From Lactobacillus sp. (GTDB lineage Bacteria > Bacillota > Bacilli > Lactobacillales > Lactobacillaceae), in contig JAKVKU010000001.1 in NCBI GenBank assembly GCA_022484695.1, positions 248,001 through 312,000 of the forward strand: a stretch of DNA of 64,000 nt, given 5' to 3'. Both the position numbers and the translations under genes were made by a program. The notes beneath the pieces are model-generated. The model was not told the origin of the DNA, did no database searches, and saw nothing but the letters and a program-made list of their open reading frames with translations. Shown one piece after another: positions 1-7,516 of the stretch; within the stretch, counting starts at the first letter, position 1; each line of letters starts with the position of its first letter.

Positions 1-273
1 ACTTTGGAAAATAAACCCAATGGAATTATTGCGATAGGCATCCCAATCCGCGTCTTTAAACGTCTTGGTGGACTTGCCTTCAATGATCAAGTCCCCGGAA
101 TCATAACGATCCAGGCCACCGATCATGTTTAATAGGGTCGTTTTCCCGGAACCGGACGGCCCCAGGATGGCGACGAATTCCTGTTGGCGAAAAGAGACCG
201 AAACATCGTCCAAAGCCTTGGTAGTCGTGTCGCCCACTTGGTAATACTTTTTGATATGCTTGAGTTCCAGCAT
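1..273 (-). CDS. ABC transporter ATP-binding protein (N-terminal part, runs off the window)
   Basis: The first 91 codons read MLELKHIKKYYQ and continue without a stop to base 1, so the gene is cut by the window edge. The Walker A loop GPSGSGKTT lies near residues 39-47 and the Q-loop region FIFQ ends the visible part. The spacing and the DRYDSGDL segment resemble the MacB/LolD/FtsE group of ATPases that drive export-type permeases, usually with an FtsX-like partner, which would lie outside the window. The ATG at 273 is the first plausible start; only a weak purine-rich stretch precedes it. Family membership is clear; the substrate is unknown. Confidence 0.9.
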   Translation of the reverse strand, partial: MLELKHIKKYYQVGDTTTKALDDVSVSFRQQEFVAILGPSGSGKTTLLNMIGGLDRYDSGDLIIEGKSTKTFKDADWDAYRNNSIGFIFQS

Positions 274-675
274 TTGAATTCGCTTTCTGAATATGTCCAA
301 ATGGCGTACCATCCAGTCCATGGTGGTGCTTCGAATTTAGACCGTTAAGAACATATTAGGGCATCGATTTGTGATACACGTAATATAGGTATATTAAGCT
401 ACTGCCAGCAAATTGTCCATCCAACCAAAGTCTGGACTTCGTTTCTTGAAAGCGCTAGCGTCAGTTGGGTCTATAAAGTTCCAGTGGGGAAAAGGGCGGC
501 TTTTACCCGGATAGCGGCCCTTGGGTGGGTAGTTGGCCAATGTCGTGGCTATGACAGGATAAGTAACATACGGTGTAAATTGAACACAAAAATTTTCAAA
601 AAATGTCGGCGTTGATAAAAGCGGTATCTCCATCAATTCGTTGTTAAATCAGGACCTAACACCAAATAAAAACTA
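274..675. other. Sparse intergenic region
   Basis: Apart from the doubtful small ORF at 394-636, this stretch between the ABC ATPase start and the amtB promoter shows no gene, RNA or mobile element that I can support. It is AT-rich near 340-400 and presumably carries the promoter of the leftward ABC operon, but no clear -35/-10 pair was found. Confidence 0.4.
394..636 (-). CDS. Unrecognised 80-aa ORF, possibly a gene remnant
   Basis: A TTG/ATG-started reading frame of about 80 codons, rich in Pro, Phe and aromatic residues and ending DNLLAVA. I do not recognise the family. No convincing ribosome binding site precedes it and a stop codon lies just upstream, so it may be the 3' remnant of a larger gene rather than a working gene. 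It sits alone between the ABC gene and amtB. Confidence 0.2.
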   Translation of the reverse strand: MMEIPLLSTPTFFENFCVQFTPYVTYPVIATTLANYPPKGRYPGKSRPFPHWNFIDPTDASAFKKRSPDFGWMDNLLAVA

Positions 676-704
676 TTGGTATATTTCTAATCTTGTGTTA
701 ATAT
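676..704 (+). promoter_or_regulatory. Candidate sigma-A promoter of amtB
   Basis: TTGGTA at 676-681 and TAATAT at 699-704 are separated by exactly 17 bases and lie about 40 bases before the amtB start. Both hexamers match the consensus at four or five of six positions. No PII or GlnR operator was recognised. Confidence 0.5.
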
Positions 705-744
705 AGCTAACATATTAAACTTAGTTCACATGGAGGAATCGATT

Positions 745-2112
745 ATGAGTGGTGCGAATACGGCTTTTGTTCTGATTTCCAGCATCTTGGTGCTCTTTAT
801 GACACCAGGCTTGGCCTTTTTCTATGGGGGGTTGGTGTCCCGGCGTAATGTGGTCAATACCATGTTTTCAGTCTTCTTTATTTGTGGGATCGCGGTCTTG
901 TTATGGGTGGCTTTTGGGTATGAGCTATCCTTTAATGGGAATATCGGCGGCATCATTGGCACGGTATCCCATTGGTTCATGAGTGGTTTGAATTTGACCA
1001 CGCTAACGGCCACTAAGATCCCCACGGGCGTTTATATGTTGTTCCAGATGATGTTTGCCATCATCACCCCAGCTTTGTTCGTGGGGGCCGTGGTGGGGCG
1101 CTTACGCTTTAATTTCTTGATGTGGTTCATTGTGTTATGGTCTATCTTGATTTACTATCCTTTGGTACATATGGTCTGGAGTCCCAACGGTATCTTAGCC
1201 GGCTTAGGGGTCTTGGATTTTGCCGGGGGCACCGTGGTCCATATCAACGCGGGGATCACCGCCTTGATGTTATCGATTTTCTTAGGCAAACGCCTAGATT
1301 ATGGTAAAGAAGAGGAGCACTATAACATTCCTTGGGTCCTGTTGGGGACGGCGATTCTTTGGATCGGCTGGTATGGCTTTAATGCCGGTTCTGCCTTGGG
1401 GGTGGACAATGTGGCCATGCAAGCGGCCATTACCTCCACGGTTTCCACAGCGTCGGCCATGATTACCTGGATGGTCTTAGATATTATCCGCTTGGGTAAA
1501 CCTACCTTGATCGGGGTGTGTACCGGGACCTTGTGTGGCCTGGTGGGCATTACACCAGCTACAGGTTATGTGACGGTGTTGGGGGCCTTTTGGATCGGTC
1601 TGTTGTGCACCGTGGTCAGTTATATCTGGGTCAACTTCTTTAAAGAAAAAGTCGGCGTGGACGATACCTTGGATGCCTTTGGCTGCCACGGGGTCTCTGG
1701 GATCGTGGGTAGTATTGCCGTGGGGCTGTTTGCCACCAAGTCCGTGAACCCAGTGGTGACCACCAACGGGCTCTTTTACGGTGGCGGTGTTAAATTATTT
1801 GGGATTCAATTGATCGGCACCTTTGCCACCATTGCCATCGTGTCCATTGTGGGGACCTTGATCATTTTAGGGCTGCGCTTAGTGGTTCGGATGCGGGTGG
1901 ATGAAGCCGAAGAAGTCCAGGGGCTGGATATGGGCGAACACGGCGAGGCCGTGGATTATACCATTCATCTTTCTGAAGAAATCGATGCCTTTAAGACGGA
2001 CTCTGGGGATGTGCAAACCTTCCCGGATGAATTTAAAGGGCAACTGCGGGGCTTTGACACCACCACCAATAATCTGCGGGAAACCCCGCAAACACCCCAT
2101 CGATCCCGTTAA
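745..2112 (+). CDS. amtB: Ammonium transporter (Amt family)
   Basis: A 455-aa polytopic membrane protein of the Amt/MEP/Rh family, which conducts ammonium/ammonia across the cytoplasmic membrane. It has about 11 hydrophobic segments and the two pore histidines of the family, in GTVVHINAG and FGCHGVSG. The tail keeps a VDEAEEVQGLD-like motif used for regulation in other Amt proteins. The upstream ATG at 730 overlaps the Shine-Dalgarno sequence TGGAGGA, so the ATG at 745, seven bases after it, is taken as the start. No glnK/PII gene is adjacent, unlike many bacterial amtB loci; gdhA about 20 kb away is a logical metabolic partner. A terminator follows directly. Confidence 0.95.
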   Translation: MSGANTAFVLISSILVLFMTPGLAFFYGGLVSRRNVVNTMFSVFFICGIAVLLWVAFGYELSFNGNIGGIIGTVSHWFMSGLNLTTLTATKIPTGVYMLFQMMFAIITPALFVGAVVGRLRFNFLMWFIVLWSILIYYPLVHMVWSPNGILAGLGVLDFAGGTVVHINAGITALMLSIFLGKRLDYGKEEEHYNIPWVLLGTAILWIGWYGFNAGSALGVDNVAMQAAITSTVSTASAMITWMVLDIIRLGKPTLIGVCTGTLCGLVGITPATGYVTVLGAFWIGLLCTVVSYIWVNFFKEKVGVDDTLDAFGCHGVSGIVGSIAVGLFATKSVNPVVTTNGLFYGGGVKLFGIQLIGTFATIAIVSIVGTLIILGLRLVVRMRVDEAEEVQGLDMGEHGEAVDYTIHLSEEIDAFKTDSGDVQTFPDEFKGQLRGFDTTTNNLRETPQTPHRSR

Positions 2113-2155
2113 TACGCTTGTTGGACTAAGTTGATAATTCAAGCATAAGTATATC

Positions 2156-2199
2156 AAGACCGTTTCTGGAACTTTTTAGTTCTAGTAGCGGTCTTTTTA
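2156..2199 (+). terminator. Intrinsic terminator after amtB
   Basis: AAGACCG pairs with CGGTCTT around an inner GAAC/GTTC helix and is followed by a T-run. It ends the amtB transcript. Confidence 0.8.
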
Positions 2200-2225
2200 T
2201 TGTGATAACGTTCAACCTAGGCCAA

Positions 2226-2254
2226 TTGATTTCAACCTTAAAAATAGGTATGAT
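2226..2254 (+). promoter_or_regulatory. Candidate promoter of the MFS exporter gene
   Basis: TTGATT (2226-2231) and TATGAT (2249-2254) with a 17-base spacer. The 8-mer TTCAACCT occurs at 2211-2218 and again at 2231-2238, exactly 20 bases apart, so the promoter may carry a tandem operator on one face of the helix. Confidence 0.45.
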
Positions 2255-2283
2255 TATGCTTATATGGAATTTAGGTGAGTGTA

Positions 2284-3510
2284 ATGAAGACTGTTTTAGG
2301 GAATTATTTCAGGCGTGGCTGGCAGCGTAACTTAGCCGTTTTGTGGTTCGGCTGTTTTATCACCGGCTTTGGGAACTCCATGACCATGCCATTTCTACCA
2401 TTATTTATTGATACCTTGGGTAAATTTACCCCCTGGCAATTAAACATCTTAAGCGGGACGGCCTTTGCCATTACCTTCTTGGCCAAGGCCGTGGTTTCCC
2501 CGGCTTGGGGGCGCCTTGCTGATCGTAAGGGCCGCCGGGTGATGTGCCTGCGGGCGGCCGGGGTCATGGCCGTGACCATCACCGCCATTGGCTTTACGCG
2601 AAATGTCTGGTTATTGATCGTGTTACGGGGGATTCAAGGGGGCTTTTCTGGGTATATCAACAATGCCCAGGCCATGATCGCCACTGAATCGCCCCGGGAT
2701 AAAAAGGGCCAAGCCATGGGAACGCTAGCCACGGGCCAGGTCACTGGGACCTTATTGGGACCGTTGATCGGGGGCTTTTTAGCGGATAGCTTTGGTTACC
2801 GGGCGTCCTTTTTCATTGCTGGCTTTTTAATGTTAGTGGTATTTTTGACCACTATTTTCTTTGTTCATGAAGACTTCAAACCCATTGCGGCGGCTGCCAT
2901 GCGCCCAATTAAAAAAGTTTTCCATCAATTGACGGCTCCCCGGGTGTTGATCGGGACTTTTATCACCACATTGGTGGTGCAGGCTTCGGCTAGCTCCATT
3001 CAGCCTATTGTCAGTTTGTTTGTTCGGCAATTGCTCCATGGCCGTGGGGATGTGGCCTTGATCAGTGGGGTGGTTTCAGCAGCCCCGGGGATGGCCACTT
3101 TGATCGCCGCGTCGTTAATGGGGCGGGTCATTGACCACGTGGGTCCGCAAAAGATTTTAAATATCGGCTTAATTACCGCAGTTTTAGTCTTGGTACCCAT
3201 GATCTTCTTGCAAGATGTGAAACAATTTATTTTCTTAAGATTCTTGTTTGGTTTATCAGATGCGGCGGTTATTCCGGCTTATCAAACCTTGATGACCTTG
3301 AATTCGCCGGCGGATGCTTTTGGGCGTATCTTCAGTTATTCCCAGTCATTTCAAGCCATGGGCAGTGTCCTGGGGCCCATGTTAGGGGCGATGATCGCCA
3401 GTGTCACCGGGTATCGCAGTGTCTTTGTATTGACCTTAGTCTTAGAAGTGCTTTGTTTAGGCTATGTGGTCTTCGCGGCTAAATATCCTAAGCGCAAGGC
3501 TGCGGCCTAA
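2284..3510 (+). CDS. MFS transporter (DHA1-type, probable drug exporter)
   Basis: A 408-aa protein with about 12 transmembrane segments. The GRLADRKGRR motif after TM2 is the classical MFS motif A, and GTLLGPLIGG in TM5 resembles the antiporter motif C of drug/H+ exporters. This suggests proton-driven efflux of small hydrophobic compounds, but the substrate is not readable. GTG at 2275 overlaps the AGGTGAG ribosome binding site, so ATG 2284 is the preferred start. The gene is monocistronic, with its own promoter and a strong terminator. Confidence 0.85.
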   Translation: MKTVLGNYFRRGWQRNLAVLWFGCFITGFGNSMTMPFLPLFIDTLGKFTPWQLNILSGTAFAITFLAKAVVSPAWGRLADRKGRRVMCLRAAGVMAVTITAIGFTRNVWLLIVLRGIQGGFSGYINNAQAMIATESPRDKKGQAMGTLATGQVTGTLLGPLIGGFLADSFGYRASFFIAGFLMLVVFLTTIFFVHEDFKPIAAAAMRPIKKVFHQLTAPRVLIGTFITTLVVQASASSIQPIVSLFVRQLLHGRGDVALISGVVSAAPGMATLIAASLMGRVIDHVGPQKILNIGLITAVLVLVPMIFLQDVKQFIFLRFLFGLSDAAVIPAYQTLMTLNSPADAFGRIFSYSQSFQAMGSVLGPMLGAMIASVTGYRSVFVLTLVLEVLCLGYVVFAAKYPKRKAAA

Positions 3511-3517
3511 ATAAATA

Positions 3518-3564
3518 AGCGCTGGCAAACCTGTTTGAAGCCAGGTTTGCCAGCGCTATTTTTA
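3518..3564 (+). terminator. Strong intrinsic terminator
   Basis: A long stem in which AGCGCTGGCAAACCTG pairs with its near-perfect complement through 3557, then ATTTTTAT. It separates the MFS gene from the convergent repressor gene. Confidence 0.9.
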
Positions 3565-3581
3565 TGGCGAAAATTAGCGGG

Positions 3582-4343
3582 TTATAAAACAACTTTACCC
3601 ACGATGCGGAAATCTTGAAAATCACTGATGATCCGGTCAGGGTACTTGGGATTGAACGATTCCAAGCGGGCATGGTCAGTTTCAAACCAAATGCGTTTTA
3701 AAAAGGCGTCATTGTCCACAATGACCACGCCGATGGCCCCGTTTGAGAGTTCTTCTTGCCGTTTGACAAATACTAAGCTGCCATCCTTGAAGACTGGTTC
3801 CATACTGTTCCCGTTTACGGTTAGACAAAAATCAGCTTCCCGGGGAATTTGGCTGGCGGGGAGTTCTTGATCTTTTTTACCAAAGTCGATCATGAATTCA
3901 CCGGTACCCGCAGAGACGTAACCGTACCAGTCGATTTCCTTCAAAGCATCGGGATTATCGGCGTCTGTTTGGTCAGCCGTGTCTTTAGCGGGGCGAACCG
4001 CATGTCTAGGTTGAGTAAGGGCTTCAAGTTTCTTTTGTTCAATCAACTGATTGTTGGCGAAATCATAAACCTTATGTTGACGGGTTGTTGTTAATTTGCG
4101 GTAGATGGGTAAGATTTCAGAATCAGCCTCATCCGGTTGACCATCGGTTAGATAACCAACACTGACGTTAAATAAGTCTGCCATTTTTTGTAAAACACCC
4201 ATGCGGGGCGTCTTGGAGCCGGTCTCCCAGTTAGAGACAGATTGCTTGGAGACGCCGATCCGTTCGGCCAACTCGCCTTGGGTCAAACCGAGTTTAGAAC
4301 GTGAAACTAATATTTGTTGAGGAATTTTATTTTCGCTGGACAC
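3582..4343 (-). CDS. XRE-family repressor with S24 (LexA/CI-like) peptidase domain
   Basis: A 253-aa regulator. Residues about 9-65 form an XRE helix-turn-helix (LTQGELAERIGVSKQSVSNWE). The C-terminal half is an S24 serine peptidase: a VSAGTGEF segment provides the Ala-Gly self-cleavage site, the nucleophile lies in NGNSMEP, and the lysine of DAFLKRIW is the expected partner. Such proteins are inactivated by self-cleavage, often with RecA, as in LexA and lambda CI. The start is a GTG at 4343, nine bases after AAGGAGG; the longer ATG reading has no binding site. No prophage genes surround it, so it may be a chromosomal stress regulator or a prophage relic. Confidence 0.88.
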   Translation of the reverse strand: MSSENKIPQQILVSRSKLGLTQGELAERIGVSKQSVSNWETGSKTPRMGVLQKMADLFNVSVGYLTDGQPDEADSEILPIYRKLTTTRQHKVYDFANNQLIEQKKLEALTQPRHAVRPAKDTADQTDADNPDALKEIDWYGYVSAGTGEFMIDFGKKDQELPASQIPREADFCLTVNGNSMEPVFKDGSLVFVKRQEELSNGAIGVVIVDNDAFLKRIWFETDHARLESFNPKYPDRIISDFQDFRIVGKVVL

Positions 4344-4374
4344 GATACGCACCCTCCTTATTCTTATGGTTATT

Positions 4375-4403
4375 ATTATAGGCGTTATATCGCTTAAAGT
4401 CAA
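4375..4403 (-). promoter_or_regulatory. Near-consensus promoter of the XRE/S24 repressor
   Basis: On the minus strand TTGACT and TATAAT are separated by 17 bases. The spacer contains AGCGATATAACGC, which resembles the palindrome in the promoter at 53711-53739. A repressor bound there would block RNA polymerase, consistent with autoregulation. Confidence 0.75.
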
Positions 4404-4515
4404 CTTCTTGATAACAGTTTTATGAAAAGTTATTTACAAATAAGCTGGCTTGGTTTAGACTGAAGTTATTCGAACATGGTTTTATGGCTAACTATGTAAC
4501 AGTTGATGATTCATC

Positions 4516-5124
4516 ATGCTTTTTGACGAGTTTACAAAACAGTTAGATTGGCTAATACAGCTGGGCTATACCATCATTACGATGGCGCAAGCGTATGAAA
4601 TGTTGAAAACTAATCAAAATAGTATTGGAAAAGTTGCTGTATTAACGTTCGATGATGGTTATACAAGTTGGCGTCAGGTTGATTCAATTTTAACTGAACG
4701 TAAATTGTCAGGGATGTTTTTCTGGGCTGGTGATAATCTTCAGGCTAATTCCGATATTGCCACACAGTTAGTTGCGGATGGTTTTGAAACTGGGAATCAT
4801 ACTGCGCATCATATGGCCATGGGAGATGGCCAATATTGGCCTCAATGGGCTGCTTGGAACAACAATAAAGACGCTTTGAGTAATCTGAATACAGAAATTA
4901 ACTTTTGTGCTTATCCTTTTGGCAGTCATAATTATTTGTCACCAATGGTTTGCAAAAACAATGATTATTTGGCATGCTTGAATTTTGATAATAAGGTCGC
5001 AACCGCCTTTTCTTCAGATTTTGATAGATTTACGTTAGGCCGGTTAGAGATGATTTCAGGACAGCGCGATGACTCTATTGATACCTTTGCAAACTATTTA
5101 CAAAATGGTGACGTTCAGTATTAA
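4516..5124 (+). pseudogene. Polysaccharide deacetylase, 5'-truncated
   Basis: This 202-residue frame holds most of a NodB-type (carbohydrate esterase 4) domain, which removes acetyl groups from peptidoglycan or other beta-linked N-acetyl sugars. The metal-binding motifs TFDDGY and HTAHH are both present. It lacks a signal peptide, an N-terminal membrane anchor and a ribosome binding site, and an in-frame stop lies nine bases before the ATG. In another frame, upstream bases 4480-4510 encode MANYVTVDD, which resembles the expected N-terminal lead-in, so a frameshift or small insertion probably split the gene. It lies next to the IscB element. It is more likely a remnant than a functional cytoplasmic enzyme. 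Confidence 0.65.
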
Positions 5125-5128
5125 AGCG

Positions 5129-5171
5129 AAAAAAAGGGGGTTATCCAGAAATGGAGAGCCCCCTTTTTTTT
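5129..5171 (+). terminator. Intrinsic terminator
   Basis: AAAAAAAGGGGG pairs with CCCCCTTTTTTT across an 18-base loop. It lies just outside the left end of the IscB element. Confidence 0.8.
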
Positions 5172-5216
5172 ACGGAAATTAGCAATAGTAATTATTCAAT
5201 GAGAATGGGCGGGAAT

Positions 5217-5237
5217 CCCCTTGACTTCAGTCAGGGG
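5217..5237. repeat. Subterminal hairpin, iscB 3' end of the element
   Basis: CCCC(T)TGAC-TTCA-GTCAGGGG: an imperfect palindrome with one bulged T, of the kind recognised by Y1 transposases near IS200/IS605 ends. It shares stem ends and loop with the hairpin at 6865-6884. Confidence 0.75.
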
Positions 5238-5269
5238 AGGGATAGCCCTAACTTTCGCAGAAAGTTAAA

Positions 5270-6574
5270 TTAGGACATTTCATAAGTCATAACTTTTATC
5301 TCAGTAACGTTCCAATTATTTTGATGTCGGATCACTTTAAGTTTGCTTAGACTGATGGGTTTGTATTTGGAACTTATGGTCAAATAATGCCCATCACCTG
5401 CTTTCACATAACAATTATACTGACCGCTGAATCCAGAAATATTGCCCCTCTGGCCATTAGGTAGTTGGACATAGTCATTGAGGTGAAACCCGCTGACGGC
5501 TTTCGTGTTTTTGGCATTTCGCTTACTGGCCCGGTTGGGTGTTTTACGACCTTTACGGGTTGTAGCTTCATGCAGGGAGCGTTTCTTTTTGCGGAATTGG
5601 TGGAACATCACTACAGCTGTTGGCCGTTGGCTGATTCTTTGAATGCTGCTGATGGTCACGGCATCATTGTAGTGGGCTTTTTCTAAGTCTAACTTGGCCC
5701 GGTCTAAAGTCGTCCGGGCCCCATACTGGAACTTTGCTTCTGGAAAGGCCGTGAATAGCCTTCTTCGTAGGATGTTCATGAAGGTGGCTCCTTTTAAAGA
5801 ACGATGACTTTGAAATTTCTTAGCCTGCAAGACAAAAAGCTTGCCCCTAGGCTGATGATTGACCTGGGTATGACAAGTAGCACACACCGTGAGCAGGTTG
5901 CTCACTCGGTTCGTACCGCCATTGGACCGGTAGATGATATGATGAATCTTGAGCTTTGGGTCTTTGCTTTTGCCCTGGCAGATCTGGCAGGTATAGTTAT
6001 CCCGGTCTAAGACATATTGCTTAGCCGTTTCATAGCCATATAAGTCGCCTTGCTGATAGCCTAAACCGGTAATATCTGGTTGTTTCATTTTTGCCATATC
6101 GAACTTGCCCACTTCGATATGCAGTTCTGCTTTAGGCAGGACTGCCTGAAGTCGCTGAATCCAATTAATATTGTGCTGGACTTTATTGGCAACCGATGGC
6201 GGCAGCCAGACCGCCGGCTTGGCCCGGTTTAAAAATCTAGCTTGTCGGTATCTGGTGTTACGATTGCGGCGACCACGCCGATAGCTTCGCCGGGTATCCA
6301 GTAATTTTTTTACATCTTGACGTAGACTGACTTCCCCTTGAAATAGGACTTTATCCTGAGAAGTAACAGCCAGACCGATATGATGCTGACCAGAATCTAC
6401 GCCAATTGAGACAGGTTGTTTATAACCAGCAGAGCCAAATAGCAGTTGAATGGTAAAAGGTTCTTTCTTGACAACTTTAGCTTTGCCAGATTGTAATAAT
6501 TTACGACATTTTTGTTGTTTACAGGGCATCAGTGGCTCACCCTGGCGATTGATGACAAAAACACGATTTTGCAT
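5270..6574 (-). CDS. iscB: IscB RNA-guided nuclease (RuvC + HNH)
   Basis: A 434-aa IscB, the transposon-encoded family ancestral to Cas9. Domain order by residue: PLMP motif (14-17); RuvC-I with Asp60 in SIGVDSG; Arg-rich bridge helix (94-117); RuvC-II with Glu154 in LHIEVGKFD; HNH domain with CQIC (196-199), His211-His212, Asn226 and CATCH (231-235); RuvC-III with His301 and Asp304 in KAHYNDAV; and a basic C-terminal region with a beta-rich domain (362-425) likely to contact RNA and target DNA. All expected catalytic residues are present, so both nuclease sites look functional. The ATG at 6574 follows AAAGGAGG with five spacer bases. The omega RNA lies directly upstream on the same strand. 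TnpB is excluded by the HNH insertion and PLMP motif. Confidence 0.95.
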   Translation of the reverse strand: MQNRVFVINRQGEPLMPCKQQKCRKLLQSGKAKVVKKEPFTIQLLFGSAGYKQPVSIGVDSGQHHIGLAVTSQDKVLFQGEVSLRQDVKKLLDTRRSYRRGRRNRNTRYRQARFLNRAKPAVWLPPSVANKVQHNINWIQRLQAVLPKAELHIEVGKFDMAKMKQPDITGLGYQQGDLYGYETAKQYVLDRDNYTCQICQGKSKDPKLKIHHIIYRSNGGTNRVSNLLTVCATCHTQVNHQPRGKLFVLQAKKFQSHRSLKGATFMNILRRRLFTAFPEAKFQYGARTTLDRAKLDLEKAHYNDAVTISSIQRISQRPTAVVMFHQFRKKKRSLHEATTRKGRKTPNRASKRNAKNTKAVSGFHLNDYVQLPNGQRGNISGFSGQYNCYVKAGDGHYLTISSKYKPISLSKLKVIRHQNNWNVTEIKVMTYEMS

Positions 6575-6900
6575 GGTGCCCTCCTTTGATGAAATTTGAT
6601 CGTCAGGTAAAAGTGACCTGACCACGGCGTCAAGTTCATCAAACTTGAGTTCGTGAGGTTACCCTTCGACAATGTTATCAAAGCTTAATCAATGACTGGC
6701 ATTGATTTTCTCACGGGTTGACGGTCCCATTGACCTTAGGACTGTTTACAGTGCCCGCACAGAGCTGGGAACTAGGGTATCATTCTCAGGTGTGATCACC
6801 GAGATAACGTAGTGTTCAAAAAACACTGAGTCTAGACAACCAGACTTGAAGTAAGCACTTCAAGCCCCTCACTTCAGTGGGGGGTCACGGTTGACAATAG
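6575..6900 (-). ncRNA. HEARO / omega RNA of IscB with 16-nt guide
   Basis: The noncoding stretch upstream of iscB is highly structured on the minus strand. From the 5' end it shows: a putative 16-nt guide CTATTGTCAACCGTGA taken from the flank (6900-6885); the end hairpin (6884-6865); an 8-bp stem CTTGAAGT/ACTTCAAG (6864-6845); a stem CAGTGTT/AACACT; CTCGGTG...CACCTGAG; a CCCTAGTTCCCAGC...GCGGG core; a late CGAAGGGTAACCTCAC segment; and two terminal stem-loops just before the iscB ribosome binding site. The CCC...GTTCCCAG core and the late GGGTAACCTCAC segment match the layout of known IscB omega RNAs as I remember them. By analogy this RNA guides IscB to the DNA strand matching the flank. Confidence 0.85.
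6865..6884. repeat. Subterminal hairpin, omega RNA end of the element
   Basis: CCCCTCAC-TTCA-GTGGGGGG forms an 8-bp stem with a TTCA loop. It marks the element end next to the GTGA flank and also forms the first helix of the omega RNA scaffold. Confidence 0.75.
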
Positions 6901-6925
6901 ATCAGAATTTCGAAATTTAAGAGCA

Positions 6926-7516
6926 TTAAGCATAAACTTGATTGTTAACATAATAAGCTGGAATCCATTGATTAGAACCTAGGTCGAACCAAAGACCAGA
7001 ATCGTCTGAGTAGTAATAGCGGATGATATGCCATCCGCTATTTGGTGCTACCCATTGTACTGGCGTCTTGTAATCATGTGTTGCCCAAAGTGCAACTGGG
7101 GTTTCGCTACTAACGGTTGCTTCGATTTTACCAAAAGCGGTACTGTCTTCTGGTTTACTTATAGGCTGGCTGACCACTTCCCCAACTGGTAAAAGAAAGG
7201 CTTGCATATTTGTCAACCAAAGATTGGGGCCTACTTCAAAGGCCTGTTCCGAAGGATAAATGACATTTTCCCAGGGTGCTGGATAATAGGGTTGGACTTT
7301 TATTGTATTCGTCACTTTCCAGGCGGAAAGTCCAGGAACATAGCTATCTGTTGGTGAAAACAGATAGACAGGATAGTCTTTATCAGTATAAGGATAACTC
7401 AAAAAAGCACTGTCTCGAAAGGGGATCGCCACGGAATCAGCTTGAACTGGTTTAGCAGTGGTCAATGTTAGACCTAAACCAAGAGCAGCAAGAAAACCTA
7501 ATAGAAATTTCTTCAT
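6926..7516 (-). CDS. Secreted protein with C-terminal SLAP-like wall module
   Basis: A 196-aa protein with a clear Sec signal peptide (MKKF, hydrophobic core, predicted cleavage near residue 27 after VQA). The middle is unrecognised. The last 50 residues contain repeated aromatic/Trp motifs and GLWFDLGSNQWIPAYYV, which closely resembles the WYNLGDGQWVPASYV end of the CAP protein at 51754 and the SLAP-type wall-binding domain of lactobacilli. It is therefore probably exported and held non-covalently in the wall. The start has a good GGGAGG site. The IscB element inserted 41 bases beyond its stop codon. Confidence 0.7.
   Translation of the reverse strand: MKKFLLGFLAALGLGLTLTTAKPVQADSVAIPFRDSAFLSYPYTDKDYPVYLFSPTDSYVPGLSAWKVTNTIKVQPYYPAPWENVIYPSEQAFEVGPNLWLTNMQAFLLPVGEVVSQPISKPEDSTAFGKIEATVSSETPVALWATHDYKTPVQWVAPNSGWHIIRYYYSDDSGLWFDLGSNQWIPAYYVNNQVYA

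Larger units (their letters stand above)
5196..6884 (-). mobile_element. Non-autonomous IS200/IS605-type element carrying iscB and its omega RNA
   Basis: The unit consists of iscB plus upstream RNA, bounded by two related subterminal hairpins with CCCC/GGGG stems and TTCA loops (5217-5237 and 6865-6884). The right boundary is sharp: on the minus strand the element begins with CCCCCC immediately after GTGA (6885-6888). HEARO elements are reported to sit next to ATGA or GTGA. The left end is less certain, somewhere within 20-25 bases outside the 5217 hairpin. No TnpA Y1 transposase is present, so movement would need one in trans. Confidence 0.8.

Noticed and set aside
2201-2218. cre site near GATAACGTTCAAC
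   Set aside because: Too many mismatches to the consensus in the second half-site; the TTCAACCT direct repeat explains the pattern better.
3582-4343. Prophage immunity region
   Set aside because: The XRE/S24 repressor stands alone; no cro, integrase, replication or structural phage genes lie nearby.
5465-6010. Plus-strand ORFs of 73 and 68 codons
   Set aside because: They are antisense to the well-supported iscB gene and have no ribosome binding site or recognisable motif.
5196-6900. CRISPR-Cas locus
   Set aside because: The HNH/RuvC protein is an IscB by its size and PLMP motif. There is no repeat-spacer array and no cas1/cas2.
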